DNA of 64,000 nt from Salegentibacter salegens (GCF_900142975.1 NZ_LT670848.1:2728001-2792000), one strand, 5' to 3'. Counted from the stretch's first letter, positions 18,541 to 27,175 are shown. Made by a program: numbers and translations. The notes: generated by a model from the letters alone, not told the origin.

Positions 18541-19049
18541 TCTTTAAACAAAGCTTTAAGTTCTGTGGCTTCATTTGGTTTCATTTTACCGGCTAGTACA
18601 AGGCTAAGCTGCTTTCTTCTTAAGGCAGCGTCATAACGTTGTTTTTCGAGTTCTGTTTCGGGTTCTAAAGGTGGGACACCAACTGGAGCTCCGGTTTCAT
18701 CTACGGCTACAAAAGTATAAATAGCTTCGTTTGCTTTAGATCTGTTCCCACTTTCACGATCTTCAACCCAAACGTCGATAAAGATTTCCATAGACGATTT
18801 AAAAGCACGGGAAACCGCAGCTTCTACAGTAACTACACTTCCTAGCGGAATTGCTTTATTAAAAGCCACGTGATTTACCGAGGCAGTAACTACAATTCTA
18901 CGGCTGTGTCTTCTGGCGGCTATGCTGGCAGCGCGGTCCATTCGCGCAAGCAATTCTCCCCCAAATAAATTATTGAGTGGGTTGGTTTCACTGGGTAAAA
19001 CCAGATCGGTTAAAGTAGTTCTGGATTCCTTTGGGTGTTTTGCCTGCAT
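18537..19049 (-). CDS. Acyl-CoA thioesterase (YciA/BACH hotdog family)
   Basis: A hotdog-fold enzyme that hydrolyses acyl-CoA to free acid and CoA in the cytoplasm. The motif LPSETNPLNNLFGGELLARMD carries the catalytic region, and VNHVAFNKAIPLGSVV follows as in the family. An ATG at 19067 would give 176 residues, but it lies inside a perfect -7 element (TATTTTTG read leftward from 19072 to 19065). The ATG at 19049 (170 residues) is therefore chosen. The charged C-terminal tail is a common variation. Confidence 0.88.
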   Translation of the reverse strand: MQAKHPKESRTTLTDLVLPSETNPLNNLFGGELLARMDRAASIAARRHSRRIVVTASVNHVAFNKAIPLGSVVTVEAAVSRAFKSSMEIFIDVWVEDRESGNRSKANEAIYTFVAVDETGAPVGVPPLEPETELEKQRYDAALRRKQLSLVLAGKMKPNEATELKALFKD

Positions 19050-19064
19050 TTTGCCAATTTTGGG

Positions 19065-19072
19065 CAAAAATA
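19065..19072 (-). promoter_or_regulatory. -7 element of the thioesterase gene
   Basis: On the minus strand this reads TATTTTTG, a perfect TAnnTTTG. It lies 15 bases before the ATG at 19049, so the leader would be very short. No good -33 box was found. Confidence 0.5.
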
Positions 19073-19106
19073 AGGTGCTTTGAGCAATTTACAGCTTAAA
19101 GAACTA

Positions 19107-20036
19107 TTAAAGTTCCTGCACCAATAACCACGCACCTTCGTTAGAAGATTTTACTTTACGTAGCATATTTATAGCATCACGTCTTTTTTCGTGGCTGGCA
19201 TAAACAACCTGGTGAAGGCCATATTTGTTTTCGCCTAGAAGATGTGCTTTAAAGCCTTCTTTTCTAAGTTCAGCAACCTTTGTTTTGGCATTTTCTTCTA
19301 CACGAAATGCACCTGCTACAATATGGTAATTTCCCGTTTGTTTGGCTACGTTAAAAGTAACGGCCGGTAAAGGATTATCAATAATAAATGTTGCCTGCTG
19401 AATTTGCTCCTGAAGTTGTTCCTGTGCTTGTTGTTGCTCTGCAATATTGTGTTGAGAAACCTGGCTGCTGTAAATATTTAATCCTGCGAAGCCTGAAACT
19501 CCTAAAGCAATCAGTCCAATAGCTGCATACTTAAGATAAGCAGGTGATTTTCTTCTTTCTGGAGTGAAATGTAATGGAGCTTTTTCCTCAAGCTCTTCAA
19601 CTTGTTTTTTATAAACTTCACGACTAATTGCTGAAGCTTTCACATTTTCCAGTCCAAAAGAATCGGTGAGGTAATTTACCTCTTCAACAGGTTCAAATTG
19701 AAGTTTTTCTTCAGCATAATAAAAACGGCCAATATTTTCCAGTTCAACCTTACCATCTTCTTTAAAAGATTCTTCAAGTTTGCCCACAAATTCAGTAATC
19801 TTATTAACCGCAGTGGAATATGACACGTTTTGGGTAGCAGCGATATAGTTGGCTAAAAGCCCATCGTTCTTCTTTAACTGCGAATTAAAGGAAACTACCT
19901 TCTTGGGCGGATGCAAAACATCACTTTTTTTGTCTATATAAGCCGGCTCTTTTTGGGAAAGGAAGGCCCCAAAACCGGGTAATATTACGCATTCGTAACG
20001 ATAAAGTAAATCCTGGATGTAGTTAGCTATCTTCAT
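19107..20036 (-). CDS. HU-like (CCDC81-type) and SPOR domain membrane protein
   Basis: A 309-residue protein with three parts. Residues 1-125 resemble the CCDC81-type prokaryotic HU-like domains (YIQDLLYRYECVILPGFGAFLSQ). A single membrane helix lies near 165-185 (YAAIGLIALGVSGFAGL). A C-terminal SPOR domain (about 230-309, NYHIVAGAFRVEENAKTKVAELRKEGF) should bind glycan strands lacking stem peptides at division sites. The topology puts the HU-like part in the cytoplasm. A link between nucleoid or filament and septum is inference. The -7 box lies 5 bases before the ATG. Confidence 0.8.
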   Translation of the reverse strand: MKIANYIQDLLYRYECVILPGFGAFLSQKEPAYIDKKSDVLHPPKKVVSFNSQLKKNDGLLANYIAATQNVSYSTAVNKITEFVGKLEESFKEDGKVELENIGRFYYAEEKLQFEPVEEVNYLTDSFGLENVKASAISREVYKKQVEELEEKAPLHFTPERRKSPAYLKYAAIGLIALGVSGFAGLNIYSSQVSQHNIAEQQQAQEQLQEQIQQATFIIDNPLPAVTFNVAKQTGNYHIVAGAFRVEENAKTKVAELRKEGFKAHLLGENKYGLHQVVYASHEKRRDAINMLRKVKSSNEGAWLLVQEL

Positions 20037-20041
20037 TGCCG

Positions 20042-20049
20042 CAAAAATA
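20042..20049 (-). promoter_or_regulatory. -7 element abutting the HU-SPOR gene
   Basis: On the minus strand it reads TATTTTTG, a perfect -7 motif, ending 5 bases before the ATG at 20036. Transcription starting at the usual distance would give a leaderless mRNA. Confidence 0.5.
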
Positions 20050-20134
20050 AGGTGTTATTTTAATCCTCCTAAAGTTACCCAAAGAAATTTTATTAACAAA
20101 CCTTTTTTTCTGTAATTTTAATAAAAATAGAAAT

Positions 20135-21235
20135 ATGTCTGCTGAAGAATTACAGTATGTCCTGGCCCTGCAACACATTCCAAACCTGGGAGATACCCTC
20201 GCTAAAAAATTGATAAGGCATTTTGGATCGGCTAAAAATGTATTACAGCAAAAGAAGCAAACTTTACTTAAAATAGATGGAATTGGGGTTTCCCGATTAA
20301 AAGACTTTTTTGATGCTTCTCATCTCAAGGCTGCCGAACAAGAGCTTAAATTTATTGAAAAGAACAATATTGAAACATTATATTTTAAAGATGAAAACTA
20401 TCCCGAGAAATTAAAACATTGTATAGATGGGCCAATATTGTTGTTTCAGCGCGGAAATATCAACCTGAAAGACCAAAAGATTATTAGTGTGGTGGGAACC
20501 CGAAAAATCACTCAGAGCGGAGTTGCATTTTGTGAAAAATTCATCGAAGAATTAAGTCCGTTAAATCCGGTTATCGTTTCGGGTTTTGCTTATGGAGTAG
20601 ATATTACGGCTCACAAAGCAGCCATAGCCAATAATTTACAAACCCTTGGTTGTTTGGCACACGGTTTAGATCAAATTTATCCTAAAGTGCATCATAAGTA
20701 TGTAGCTTCGGTTGAAGAAAACGGTGGGTTTTTTACCGATTTCTGGAGCAGTGATAACTTTGATAGGAATAATTTCTTAAAACGTAATCGAATAATCGCC
20801 GGTTTAAGCGAAGCAACCGTGGTTATAGAAAGTGCTGAAAAAGGCGGTTCACTAGTTACTGCAGATATTGCGAATTCCTATAACCGGGAAGTTTTTGCGG
20901 TGCCGGGAAGACCTTCAGATAAATTAAGTAAAGGCTGTAACGACCTTATAAAGTTACAGAAAGCTCATTTGCTTAATTCAGCTGCAGATTTGGTTTATAT
21001 GCTCAATTGGCAGCCGGATGAATTAGCAAAATCGGTGCAAAAACAATTATTTATAGAACTTGATGAGGAAGAAAATAATGTGTTAGATTTTTTACAAAAG
21101 GAAGGGAAAGCCCAGTTAGATAGCATTGCGATAAACTGTAACTTTCCCTCTTATAAAACCGCGGGTATTTTAATTAATATGGAATTAAAAGGTGTGGTAC
21201 GCCCATTACCCGGTAAATTATTTGAATTGATCTAG
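20135..21235 (+). CDS. dprA: DNA-processing protein DprA
   Basis: A 366-residue DprA/Smf protein that loads RecA on incoming single-stranded DNA during transformation. A helix-hairpin-helix region comes first (LAKKLIRHFGS, KIDGIGVSRLKDF). The Rossmann-like core has ISVVGTRKITQSG and SGFAYGVDITAHKAA. A C-terminal winged-helix (DLA/WH) domain covers about residues 305-366. It is divergent from the HU-SPOR gene. The stop overlaps the convergent trpS stop by 4 bases. Confidence 0.94.
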   Translation: MSAEELQYVLALQHIPNLGDTLAKKLIRHFGSAKNVLQQKKQTLLKIDGIGVSRLKDFFDASHLKAAEQELKFIEKNNIETLYFKDENYPEKLKHCIDGPILLFQRGNINLKDQKIISVVGTRKITQSGVAFCEKFIEELSPLNPVIVSGFAYGVDITAHKAAIANNLQTLGCLAHGLDQIYPKVHHKYVASVEENGGFFTDFWSSDNFDRNNFLKRNRIIAGLSEATVVIESAEKGGSLVTADIANSYNREVFAVPGRPSDKLSKGCNDLIKLQKAHLLNSAADLVYMLNWQPDELAKSVQKQLFIELDEEENNVLDFLQKEGKAQLDSIAINCNFPSYKTAGILINMELKGVVRPLPGKLFELI

Positions 21236-22200
21236 TAGCCTACTTTTTTCCTTACTCTGTTTATAACCTCATTGGCAACATTTCTGGCTTTTTCGGCGCC
21301 AACTTCAAGGGCTTTGTCAAGCTCCTCAAGGTTATTCATATAATATTCATACTTTTTTCGAGGCGTTTCAAACTGCTCTAAAAGTACTTCGTATAAAGCC
21401 TGTTTAGCGTGACCATATCCAAAACCGCCTGCTTCATAATTCTTACGCATTTCTGCTATTTGCGCTTCTGTAGCTACTAACTTGTAAAGTGCAAAAACAT
21501 TACATGTATCCGGATTCTTTGGTTCTTCCAACGGTGTGCTATCGGTGTCAATAGCCATAATTTGTTTCCGCAGTTTTTTATCGGTTACAAATAAGTTTAT
21601 GCTATTGCCTTTAGATTTACTCATTTTGGCGCCATCGGTTCCCGGAACGTACATGGTGTTTTTCTGAACTTTCGCTTCAGGAATTACAAAAGCCTCACCC
21701 ATTTTTGAGTGAAAGCGGGAAGCGACATCCCGGGTGATTTCCAAATGCTGAAGCTGGTCTTTTCCTACCGGCACAATTTCGGCATCATAAAGCAAAATAT
21801 CGGCCGCCATTAACATTGGATAAGTAAAAAGCCCGGCGTTTATATCTTCTAACCTATCAGATTTATCTTTAAAAGAATGCGCTAAGGTTAAGCGCTGATA
21901 AGGAAAAAAGCAGCTTAAATACCAGGAAAGCTCTGCGGTTTGCGGGATATCACTTTGTCGGTAAAAAACAGTTTTTTCAATATCTATTCCACAAGCCAGC
22001 CAGGTTGCCGCCACAGAATAAGTGTTGTTTCTTAAAGTTTCGGCATCTTTTATTTGGGTTAGCGAATGCATATCGGCAATAAAAATAAAAGAATCGTTAT
22101 CGGGTTTATTAGCCATTTCTATAGCCGGTAAAATTGCTCCCAATAAATTTCCCAAGTGTGGAGTTCCTGTACTTTGTACTCCTGTAAGAATTCTGGACAT
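21232..22200 (-). CDS. trpS: Tryptophan--tRNA ligase
   Basis: A 322-residue class I aminoacyl-tRNA synthetase that charges tRNA-Trp. The HIGH-type motif is TGTPHLGN near the N-terminus, and the KMSKS loop is KMSKSKG (about residue 195). Length is normal for bacterial TrpS. A -7 box (TACCTTTG, minus strand, 22227-22220) lies 19 bases upstream, and the region is shared with the divergent acyltransferase promoter. Confidence 0.97.
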   Translation of the reverse strand: MSRILTGVQSTGTPHLGNLLGAILPAIEMANKPDNDSFIFIADMHSLTQIKDAETLRNNTYSVAATWLACGIDIEKTVFYRQSDIPQTAELSWYLSCFFPYQRLTLAHSFKDKSDRLEDINAGLFTYPMLMAADILLYDAEIVPVGKDQLQHLEITRDVASRFHSKMGEAFVIPEAKVQKNTMYVPGTDGAKMSKSKGNSINLFVTDKKLRKQIMAIDTDSTPLEEPKNPDTCNVFALYKLVATEAQIAEMRKNYEAGGFGYGHAKQALYEVLLEQFETPRKKYEYYMNNLEELDKALEVGAEKARNVANEVINRVRKKVGY

Positions 22201-22219
22201 CTGCTTTTTCGGTTTTCTG

Positions 22220-22227
22220 CAAAGGTA
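22220..22227 (-). promoter_or_regulatory. -7 element of trpS
   Basis: On the minus strand it reads TACCTTTG, a perfect TAnnTTTG, 19 bases before the trpS ATG. No strong -33 box is evident. Confidence 0.5.
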
Positions 22228-22260
22228 CTTTTTTTACGGAATTCCCTCGGTTCAATTTAG

Positions 22261-22268
22261 TACTTTTG
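22261..22268 (+). promoter_or_regulatory. -7 element abutting the acyltransferase gene
   Basis: TACTTTTG is a perfect TAnnTTTG and ends 6 bases before the ATG at 22275, so the transcript should be leaderless or nearly so. Confidence 0.5.
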
Positions 22269-22274
22269 GTTTCT

Positions 22275-23033
22275 ATGAGCATCCTACGCACAATACTTAC
22301 TGTTTTATGGCGAATCTGGTTTTATATTCTTCTTGTATTACCAATTTTAGTAATGTTTCCGGTGCTTGTTATTTTCTCTTCTTCCGAGAGACTTTATCCC
22401 AAATATTATGTTTGCGCCCGCATTTGGGCCAAATGTATTTTATATGGAATGGGTTTTTATCCTGAAATTAAAAGGATGCAACACCTGGACCCAAAGAAAA
22501 ATTATATGTTGGTGGCCAATCATACTTCTATGATAGATATTATGATGATGCTGGTGATTATTAAACAGCCATTTATTTTTGTGGGGAAAAGGGAACTTGC
22601 TAAAATTCCGATTTTCGGTTTTTTCTACCGAAAAACTAATATAACTGTAGATAGAAACTGCGCTAAAAGCAAATTGGATGTAGTGACTGAAGCCCGCAGA
22701 AGATTAGATATGGGTGAAAGCATCTGCATTTTTCCTGAAGGCGGTGTGCCAGAAGATAGATCGCTCGTTTTAGACACTTTTAAAGACGGGGCATTTAGAT
22801 TGGCCATTGCGCACCATATTCCCATTGTGCCCATTACTTTTTACGATAATAAGAAGCGGTTTTCTTATAAATTCATATCGGGAGCGCCGGGGAAACTCAG
22901 GGTGAAGATTCACCAATTTATTAATACTGAAGGAATGCAGCCAGGTGATAGAAAGGATTTAAGAAATCAAACCCGGCAGGTAATTTTTGAAGAGCTTTCT
23001 AAAGATTTACAGAATGAAAATCCTTCAAAATAA
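22275..23033 (+). CDS. 1-acyl-sn-glycerol-3-phosphate acyltransferase (PlsC-like)
   Basis: A 252-residue membrane-bound acyltransferase that should convert lysophosphatidate to phosphatidate in phospholipid synthesis. The catalytic HX4D motif is NHTSMID (His83, Asp88), and the glycerol-phosphate motif is FPEGGVPED. An N-terminal membrane helix covers about residues 5-35. The ATG at 22275 is chosen over an upstream TTG, which would lie inside the -7 box. Ornithine-lipid acyltransferase is an alternative, since these families look alike. Confidence 0.85.
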   Translation: MSILRTILTVLWRIWFYILLVLPILVMFPVLVIFSSSERLYPKYYVCARIWAKCILYGMGFYPEIKRMQHLDPKKNYMLVANHTSMIDIMMMLVIIKQPFIFVGKRELAKIPIFGFFYRKTNITVDRNCAKSKLDVVTEARRRLDMGESICIFPEGGVPEDRSLVLDTFKDGAFRLAIAHHIPIVPITFYDNKKRFSYKFISGAPGKLRVKIHQFINTEGMQPGDRKDLRNQTRQVIFEELSKDLQNENPSK

Positions 23034-23048
23034 AACTTCTGAAGGATT
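23019..23048. terminator. Hairpin at a convergent gene junction
   Basis: AATCCTTCA (23019-23027) pairs perfectly with TGAAGGATT (23040-23048). It straddles the acyltransferase stop and lies before the convergent beta-barrel gene end. There is no clear T-run, so termination is possible but uncertain. Confidence 0.35.
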
Positions 23049-23066
23049 CCACTCATTACATAGGTG

Positions 23067-24533
23067 TTAAAAACTAAAACTTATTCCCGAATATATTCCG
23101 AAGTAAAACGGTCTCACGCCGGGTGCATCATTAAAAGTATCCAGCTGATATTTGAAGATAGGCTCTACATTCAACTTAAAGCTATCAGTTAATTTATAAT
23201 CTAATCCCACGCCCACATTGGTGCTAAAACTCACTTTATTAATGTTATTAGCTTCGCCAATCCTGGTATTTTGATTATTGGTATTTACCTGTATGCTGTT
23301 TTCATCTAAAAATAAGCTGCTTCCTCCCGCAATTAGGTTAATACCAAATTTACTGTCCAGGAGGCTGTATTCTATTTCTAAGGGTACTTCAATAAAACCA
23401 AATTGTTGATTGATCTCGCCCGGTAATGCCATATTTGTAGAATTGGAAAACGCGGGGTTGAGATCCTGATTCCCGCCCGGAAGCCCACTTGGTGCCGCAC
23501 TCTCTAATTGTACATTATTTCCGGTAGATTCGTAATTTATAGAACTAATAGTACTTGGATTTATAGAGGCAGAAAACACGATGTCTTCTACATTATAACT
23601 CATCGCCACTTTAGATATTCCACTTCTTATCTTTATTTTTTCTGAAATTGCATAAGCTAAATTCATCCCGTACGCCATACTCACCTGTGAAGTGGTATTA
23701 TTTCCCGCAAATTGTGAGTCTATCGCATTCCCGCTGCCAATATTGTCATAAAAAACAGGAGCCGCAAAAGTGCTTAAGCGCAGTTTCTTTTTAGAAGCCG
23801 CGGCAATAAGATCTTCTTCCTTATCAAGGTTTTTTTCTTCTTCAATTTGAGCTAATTGTTCTGCTACTTCCAGACTGTCTTTTAGGGAAAGCGCTTCTTC
23901 TTTTTCAATATTTTCGTTACTGTTTTCTACAATAACTTCAGGTTTCTGTTCGTTTTTTGAATTTGGATTGATGAAATCTTGATTTTGAAAATTTTCTTCT
24001 TCGGAATCTTGATGATTTTCTTCCGCTATTGCTGATTTTTGCCCATTTAATTTATCTGCAGTAATATTTTCTGAATTTTTCCTTTCAGTTGAATTACCTG
24101 GAGTTTTTTCGACTCCTGGATTAGTGTTTTCTGAAGCTATAGCCGAATTGTTATTTGCTGATGAGGTGTTGGCGCCCTCAGAAGTTGAATAAGTAGCTTC
24201 ATTAACATTTTTCAGGATTTCTGAAGCATTTATAAACTGTTGATTTTTATTAATTTCGGGTAAATTTATTTGGGGTTTTGCCGTTTCTTCTACTTCAAAA
24301 ACTACTTCGGTATTGGTGAAATTATTTTGACTAAAAAAATAGCCGCCCAGCATTAAAGCTAAAACTGCGGCCACACCGCCAAGTTTAAACCATAACGGAA
24401 TTATAAAAGGCTTTTTCTTATCTTTCTCCTGCAGTTTGCCGGCAATATTATCCCATAACTCAGGTCGCGGTTCGGGGGCAAAATCCCTGAACTTTTCCTG
24501 GTAGAGTCGGTCTATGTTCTTTCTTTCTTTCAT
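23067..24533 (-). CDS. Putative anti-sigma/outer-membrane barrel fusion protein
   Basis: A 488-residue protein that overlaps the ECF sigma gene by 4 bases. The first 45 residues are charged and cytoplasm-like (YQEKFRDFAPEPRPELWDNI), as in Bacteroidota sigma-linked proteins. A single membrane helix follows (about 47-67). Then comes a low-complexity Asn/Glu-rich stretch (about 85-240) and a C-terminal region of amphipathic strands ending in YFGIYSGISFSF, as in small outer-membrane barrels. The coupling suggests that it restrains the sigma factor, but the final C-terminal Phe and strands point to the outer membrane. The topology is unresolved. Confidence 0.6.
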   Translation of the reverse strand: MKERKNIDRLYQEKFRDFAPEPRPELWDNIAGKLQEKDKKKPFIIPLWFKLGGVAAVLALMLGGYFFSQNNFTNTEVVFEVEETAKPQINLPEINKNQQFINASEILKNVNEATYSTSEGANTSSANNNSAIASENTNPGVEKTPGNSTERKNSENITADKLNGQKSAIAEENHQDSEEENFQNQDFINPNSKNEQKPEVIVENSNENIEKEEALSLKDSLEVAEQLAQIEEEKNLDKEEDLIAAASKKKLRLSTFAAPVFYDNIGSGNAIDSQFAGNNTTSQVSMAYGMNLAYAISEKIKIRSGISKVAMSYNVEDIVFSASINPSTISSINYESTGNNVQLESAAPSGLPGGNQDLNPAFSNSTNMALPGEINQQFGFIEVPLEIEYSLLDSKFGINLIAGGSSLFLDENSIQVNTNNQNTRIGEANNINKVSFSTNVGVGLDYKLTDSFKLNVEPIFKYQLDTFNDAPGVRPFYFGIYSGISFSF

Positions 24534-25072
24534 AGTGATTGCACCTTATTATCGTTGAGGTGGTTTTCTATTTTTTCTTTCAAAATATTTCTGGCTCGGG
24601 CCAAATTTGATTTTGAACTTCCAACACTTATGTTTAGCATATCGGCAATTTCTTTATGGGAAAATCCGTCTAAAGCATAGAGATTAAAAACTTGTCGGTA
24701 ACGTTCAGGTAATCCCTGAATGCTTTCTAATAGAAAATCTGTAGTAATTTCTTCATCATCAATTTCTACAACTGGATCTTCCAGCTGGTTCTCATTAATG
24801 ATTTCAAAATATTTTTCTTTTCGGTGCTTTTGTAGGGTGGTATTTATCACAATTCGTTTCATCCAGCCTTCAAAAGATCCTTTATCTTCATATTGATCTA
24901 TTTTATTGAAAATGGTCATGAAACCATCCTGCAGGTTGTCTTCAGCCTGCTGGTAGTTATTAGAATATTTAAGGCACAGGCCAAAAAGTTTACCGGAGTA
25001 CATACGGTAAAGCTTTTCCTGCGCCCTAATATCCTGTTTTTTACACTGATGTATGAGTTTTTCTAAACCCAC
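24530..25072 (-). CDS. ECF RNA polymerase sigma factor
   Basis: A 180-residue sigma-70 family ECF factor. Region 2 includes DNLQDGFMTIFNKIDQYEDKGSFEGWMKRI (first part), and region 4 has LPERYRQVFNLYALDGFSHKEIADMLNISVGSSKSNLARAR (middle part) with the helix-turn-helix. It is the first gene of a pair, and the downstream gene overlaps it by 4 bases and may encode its regulator. The target genes are unknown. Confidence 0.92.
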   Translation of the reverse strand: MGLEKLIHQCKKQDIRAQEKLYRMYSGKLFGLCLKYSNNYQQAEDNLQDGFMTIFNKIDQYEDKGSFEGWMKRIVINTTLQKHRKEKYFEIINENQLEDPVVEIDDEEITTDFLLESIQGLPERYRQVFNLYALDGFSHKEIADMLNISVGSSKSNLARARNILKEKIENHLNDNKVQSL

Positions 25073-25084
25073 TCACTTAGATTG

Positions 25085-25567
25085 TTATTCGTTAGTATTC
25101 TCTTCTGGAGTTTCCGGCTCAGGTTCTCCTACCGGAACATCTACGGTTATGTATTCTGGGTCATCGTCAGAGTCAAAACCTGAAAGAAAATTAAATCTGA
25201 TAGTTGTATAATTTTCAGAATTAATTTCAAATTTATCAAAGGCTTTGGCGCTACCAGTTAAAGAATCGTTTTCTTCTGTGCATTCAGTAAGGGCAGGATC
25301 ATAAGAAGAAACAGCTCTAATAGAATACTCAAATATTGAGTCATTTTCTTCATTTTCTCCTTGTCCTCCTTCAAATCCTGCAAAAGTATGACAGGCTGAA
25401 GGTAGTACATAATCTACATTTATATCGTACTCTTCGTCAAGTTCAAAATACTCTGGCAAATCTGAAGCAGTAATTTCGGCAAATTCAAATGCCACGCTAG
25501 GGCCATCATCGCTACTACAACTGTAAAGGCTTACGGCTAAAATCATTAATAAGGCAATTCTTTTCAT
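25085..25567 (-). CDS. Unknown lipoprotein
   Basis: A 160-residue protein with a lipoprotein signal (MKRIALLMILAVSLYSCSSDDG), where the SSDDG after the cysteine fits the Bacteroidota lipoprotein export signal for the cell surface. The rest is acidic and holds two cysteines (PSACHTF and LTECTEEN) that could form a disulfide. It ends in a Pro/Glu-rich tail. It lies 12 bases before the sigma factor gene in the same direction and may be part of that operon. I do not recognise the family. Confidence 0.65.
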   Translation of the reverse strand: MKRIALLMILAVSLYSCSSDDGPSVAFEFAEITASDLPEYFELDEEYDINVDYVLPSACHTFAGFEGGQGENEENDSIFEYSIRAVSSYDPALTECTEENDSLTGSAKAFDKFEINSENYTTIRFNFLSGFDSDDDPEYITVDVPVGEPEPETPEENTNE

Positions 25568-25636
25568 TTTAAATTAATTATTTAGGGTTATCTATTTTAT
25601 AGATGCAGCATTATTGAAAAGGTTGCGTCCAGAATC

Positions 25637-25666
25637 AAAAAAATCCCTCTTTTTAAGGGATTTTTA
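25637..25666 (-). terminator. Terminator of recA
   Basis: AAAAATCCCT (25639-25648) pairs with AGGGATTTTT (25656-25665) over a seven-base loop. Read on the minus strand, the stem is followed by a run of T residues, a canonical intrinsic terminator about 62 bases after the recA stop. Confidence 0.8.
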
Positions 25667-25727
25667 AGATTTGGTTATTATTTGCTTGTAAAATACAAAT
25701 AGGCTTAAGCGAATTTAAGTGCTGGTA

Positions 25728-26744
25728 CTAAGCCTCTTTGGCTACTTTTATAGCATTTTTAATTTTTTCTTCAAGTTCTTCCATCAAATCAGGATTGTCT
25801 TTCAACAGAATTTTTACCGCATCACGACCCTGACCTAATTTGGTGTCTTCGTAGCTAAACCAGGAACCGCTTTTCTTCACGATCTCATAATCTACCCCTA
25901 TATCTACAATTTCACCAATTTTTGAGATTCCTTCGCCATACATAATGTCAAATTCAGCCATTTTAAAGGGTGGAGCTACTTTGTTTTTCACAACTTTTAC
26001 GCGGGTTTTATTACCCATAACATTACTATTGCTGTCCTTTATTTGCGTAGAACGTCTAATATCTAAACGAACCGAAGCATAAAACTTAAGTGCATTACCA
26101 CCGGTAGTAGTTTCAGGATTTCCAAACATTACCCCAATCTTTTCCCTAAGCTGGTTAATAAAGATTACGGTACAGTTGGTTTTGCTAATAGAAGATGTAA
26201 GTTTTCTAAGTGCCTGGGACATTAAACGGGCGTGTAATCCCATTTTAGAATCTCCCATTTCTCCTTCAATTTCACTCTTTGGCGTAAGCGCTGCAACCGA
26301 ATCTATCACAATAATATCTATAGCTCCCGAGCGAATTAAATTATCGGTAATCTCTAGAGCCTGCTCCCCGTTATCGGGTTGGGAAATAATAAGATTTTCT
26401 ATATCTACACCAAGTTTTTCAGCATAAAAACGGTCAAAAGCGTGTTCTGCATCAATAAAAGCGGCAATACCACCTTTTTTTTGTGCTTCAGCTATTGCGT
26501 GTAAAGTTAAAGTTGTTTTACCAGAAGATTCCGGTCCATAAATTTCAATAACCCTTCCACGAGGATAACCTCCAACACCCATGGCCAAATCTAAACCTAA
26601 AGAACCGGTAGAAATTGCATCTATATCTACTACGGCCTGGTCACTCATCTTCATTACGGTACCCTTTCCGTAGGTTTTATCCATCTTATCCAGGGTAAGC
26701 TTTAAGGCCTTTAATTTTGCTTCTTTTTCTTTATCGTTGCTCAT
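25728..26744 (-). CDS. recA: Recombinase RecA
   Basis: A 338-residue RecA, the ATP-dependent strand-exchange protein of homologous recombination and the SOS response. Walker A is GPESSGKT (70-77). The L2 region has [22 protein letters not shown], and the core is highly conserved. It is monocistronic with its own terminator. I saw no LexA-type box upstream that I could defend. Confidence 0.98.
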   Translation of the reverse strand: MSNDKEKEAKLKALKLTLDKMDKTYGKGTVMKMSDQAVVDIDAISTGSLGLDLAMGVGGYPRGRVIEIYGPESSGKTTLTLHAIAEAQKKGGIAAFIDAEHAFDRFYAEKLGVDIENLIISQPDNGEQALEITDNLIRSGAIDIIVIDSVAALTPKSEIEGEMGDSKMGLHARLMSQALRKLTSSISKTNCTVIFINQLREKIGVMFGNPETTTGGNALKFYASVRLDIRRSTQIKDSNSNVMGNKTRVKVVKNKVAPPFKMAEFDIMYGEGISKIGEIVDIGVDYEIVKKSGSWFSYEDTKLGQGRDAVKILLKDNPDLMEELEEKIKNAIKVAKEA

Positions 26745-26893
26745 AATTTGAATAATCTATTTAGAGAGTTGCTAAATTACTATAAGTTTTGCTGCATCCC
26801 AATTTTATATGTGCAGCTTTTGTATATTTACTTTCTAACGTGAGGTTTAAAGCATCTTTTTGCTTATGCTAAAATCTTTTACATTCTCAAACT

Positions 26894-26920
26894 AATGCCT
26901 GCGAGCTTGCTCCCGGGTAG
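26894..26920. repeat. REP-like hairpin (GAGCTTGCTC family)
   Basis: The sequence holds ATGCCTGCGAGCTTGCTC followed by CCGGG, in which GAGC/GCTC and CC..GG pair. It shares the ATGC-GAGCTTGCTC core with 43039-43065. This marks it as an interspersed repeat, not unique regulatory DNA. Confidence 0.55.
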
Positions 26921-26953
26921 TTATTAAGTGAAAATTTAAAATTAACCCTGCCT

Positions 26954-27049
26954 ATGAGATTTTTGAAAAAAAGTCTGATTATGCCTGGTGGTTTTAGTAC
27001 TTCGGCAATTATTTTGCTGAATGTAAGTTGCCGGGTTGATGGTGGCTAG
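26954..27049 (+). CDS. Possible 31-residue lipoprotein-like peptide
   Basis: An ATG-started ORF of 31 codons. The peptide has a basic N-terminus (MRFLKKSLIM), a hydrophobic run (AIILLNV) and then SC followed by five residues, like a lipoprotein signal peptide with almost no mature part. It is followed by a strong terminator 61 bases later, with no other gene to account for it. Translation is unproven. It may equally be part of a small RNA. Confidence 0.3.
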   Translation: MRFLKKSLIMPGGFSTSAIILLNVSCRVDGG

Positions 27050-27109
27050 AATTTAAAAATCTAATTTATGAAACAAAGTAAAAAAGATTACAAACCGAAT
27101 TAGCCACAC

Positions 27110-27148
27110 AAAAAATACCCTGGGAAATGACTTTTCAGGGCATTTTTT
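27110..27148 (+). terminator. Intrinsic terminator upstream of trhO
   Basis: CCCTG (27118-27122) pairs with CAGGG (27136-27140), flanked by complementary A and T runs that extend the stem and give the T-tail. No annotated plus-strand gene ends here, since recA is divergent. It therefore implies a short transcript in the preceding 300 bases. Confidence 0.7.
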
Positions 27149-27175
27149 CTTGCTTCAATTTTAAATGTATCTTTG
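27146..27175 (+). promoter_or_regulatory. Promoter of trhO
   Basis: TTTC at 27146-27149 and TATCTTTG at 27168-27175 are 18 bases apart, fitting the Bacteroidota promoter. The -33 box overlaps the T-run of the preceding terminator. The start codon is 37 bases downstream. Confidence 0.65.

Noticed and set aside
19050..19067. Upstream ATG for the thioesterase at 19067
   Set aside because: It lies inside a perfect -7 element, so a transcript from that promoter could not include it.
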